NCBI GenBank assembly: GCA_025594325.1 | Contig: JANHCV010000006.1 | Location: 620,001-684,000 of the forward strand | DNA: 64,000 nucleotides | Source of the DNA: Blastocladiella emersonii ATCC 22665 | Taxonomy: Eukaryota; Blastocladiomycota; Blastocladiomycetes; Blastocladiales; Blastocladiaceae | Direction: 5' to 3' | Shown here: positions 63,133 to 64,000 of the stretch, in pieces | Position numbering within the stretch: position 1 is the first letter of the stretch | Layout of the letters: the number at the start of each line of letters is the position of its first letter | Program-made: the position numbers and the translations under genes | The notes under the pieces: generated by a model | What the model was told of the DNA's origin: nothing | Database searches by the model: none | Seen by the model: only the letters and a program-made list of their open reading frames with translations

Positions 63133-64000
63133 TCATGTCTTCTTGAACGGCGAGTTGAACAGGCCCAGCAGCCGCGTGACGTGCCCCGGCTTGACCCCCA
63201 CCTCGCGCGAGCTGTCGCCGCTCCCGCTCCCGCTGCTCCCGCTGCTCCGGAGCGACCCGTTCGAACCCTTGGACGAGGTCGAGCTGAGCTCGGACGGGTG
63301 CATCGGGAACGGCCGCGGCGGGCCCGTGCTTGTCGACGGCGTGGAGGGTGAAGAGGAAGCGGCGGCCGACGAGTCCTTGTTGTTCGCCCGCGCAATCTTC
63401 TTGACGTCCTTGCGCTGCGACGTGCCCTTGGACGGCGACGGCGAGGGCGACGGGACCGACTCGACGGCGGACACCGCGCCAGCCCCCGCGGCCGCCGTCG
63501 TCGAAATTGCACTCGGCAGCACAGGTACCGGCGCGCGCAATGGGACCGCGGGATCGGGCGCCACCGCCGAGGATGACAGCGGAGGCACGGGATCGAGCAG
63601 CGACGCGGGCGGCGGCGTTGTCGTCCCCGTCCGGGTGCGTGCCGCTGCGGCCCCAGCGTCGCCCGTCGTCGCCGTCGTGTCGACCACCGTCTTCTTGTCG
63701 AGGCGGTACGGGCTCGGCGGCTTCGGCGGCGGGAGCGTGCTGCTCGTTCGACGCGGGCTGTCGGGCAGCAGCGACGCGCGGGAGGGTGGGGTCGAGGGGA
63801 GAAGAGTGACAGGGTCGATGGGTGCTGGAGCGGATGCCGTGGGGATCGGAACGGCGGCGGGTGTTGGTGTAGGGGCGCATTCTGGTGGCGGAGACGGGAC
63901 GGCGACGGGGACGGCGGCAAAGCACGCGGCAGCGGGAGGTAGAGAGGCGGCGGCGGCGTCGGATCGTGGTGGAGGCGACGCCGTGGCGGGCGCAGGAGCG
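63133..64000 (-). CDS. Pro/Ser/Ala-rich protein, C-terminal part (start off window)
   Basis: The frame is open from the window edge to the TGA at 63133, 289 codons. It is dominated by Pro, Ala, Ser and Thr (for example PPPKPPSPYRLDKKTVVDT) with a Lys/Arg patch (SQRKDVKKIARANNKD) and a Ser/Gly-rich stretch before the end, VTRLLGLFNSPFKKT. No domain is recognisable. The conserved-looking last 15 residues and the basic patch suggest short linear motifs, possibly kinase or cyclin docking (SPFKK). The start and any N-terminal domain lie beyond 64000, so function cannot be judged. Confidence 0.6.
   Translation of the reverse strand, partial: APAPATASPPPRSDAAAASLPPAAACFAAVPVAVPSPPPECAPTPTPAAVPIPTASAPAPIDPVTLLPSTPPSRASLLPDSPRRTSSTLPPPKPPSPYRLDKKTVVDTTATTGDAGAAAARTRTGTTTPPPASLLDPVPPLSSSAVAPDPAVPLRAPVPVLPSAISTTAAAGAGAVSAVESVPSPSPSPSKGTSQRKDVKKIARANNKDSSAAASSSPSTPSTSTGPPRPFPMHPSELSSTSSKGSNGSLRSSGSSGSGSGDSSREVGVKPGHVTRLLGLFNSPFKKT

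Noticed and set aside
1-64000. Reassigned genetic code with TAG (or all stops) read as sense
   Set aside because: Well-conserved genes end normally in TAG (chitin deacetylase, CobT, the 52.9 kb membrane protein), TAA and TGA, so a genome-wide reassignment is not supported; only local events are.

Overview
The window is eukaryotic nuclear DNA. It is GC-rich, genes lie on both strands with short spacers, and introns are short (about 50-95 bases, mostly GTACG/GTATG donors and TAG acceptors). Gene content includes prefoldin subunit 1, ENY2/Sus1, APC5, a DDX42-type DEAD-box helicase, a G-patch/zinc-finger splicing-type protein, a fungal-style chitin deacetylase with a GPI-type tail, an M14 carboxypeptidase and an intron-containing cobT. 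Together with F-box/LRR/ankyrin-like paralogues this best fits an early-diverging zoosporic fungus (Blastocladiomycota-like). That placement is inference; no rRNA or other definitive marker is present.

Layout. 1-1.5 kb: 5' part of a GPATCH8-like gene, then a three-exon ENY2/Sus1 gene. 2.5-4.7 kb: a SpoIIIAA/Ycf45-type P-loop ATPase gene whose frame holds one in-frame TAG. 4.9-9.5 kb: chitin deacetylase and an F-box-like protein. 9.6-14.6 kb: degraded genes, namely a DUF707-like gene split in two with a RavA/MoxR fragment at the break, an LRR gene with an in-frame TAA, and an ankyrin-like fragment. 14.7-17.2 kb: a RavA/MoxR AAA ATPase fused to a C-terminal ILEI/FAM3-like domain, with a frameshift just after Walker A. 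17.9-29.3 kb: a giant gene (about 3,700 codons including one in-frame TAG) with tandemly duplicated exon-intron units near its 5' end, beta-rich repeats, many TRAF-like Cys/His fingers and another ILEI-like domain. 29.4-34.3 kb: two paralogous F-box-like genes carrying several lesions. 34.4-36.7 kb: a second copy of the SpoIIIAA/Ycf45-type gene, whose 3' two thirds is nearly identical to the first copy while the 5' part has diverged.

36.9-43.4 kb is a run of intact housekeeping-type genes: a 7TM protein, APC5 (five exons) and a DDX42-like helicase (seven exons). 43.4-60.3 kb holds a dispersed cluster of secreted or type I membrane proteins (signal peptide, Cys-rich ectodomain, one TM segment with Cys-rich cytoplasmic edge, Pro/Gln/Tyr/Ala-rich tail), mixed with a Tyr/Gly/Asp repeat protein, a metallophosphoesterase, prefoldin subunit 1 and carboxypeptidase A. 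60.4-64 kb: a possible securin, an intron-containing CobT (lower-ligand activation for cobalamin) and the 3' part of a Pro/Ser-rich gene.

Functionally, APC5 and the candidate securin belong to the same mitotic pathway (the APC/C degrades securin), although the genes are 20 kb apart. The most unusual features are the in-frame stop codons that interrupt otherwise intact and even conserved frames in at least five gene families, the gene-conversion-like ATPase pair, the AAA-ILEI fusion, the tandem exon-intron duplication and the repeated intergenic ACGCGTCTC-type motif. Exon boundaries were read by eye from frame, homology and splice sites; none is confirmed by transcripts.
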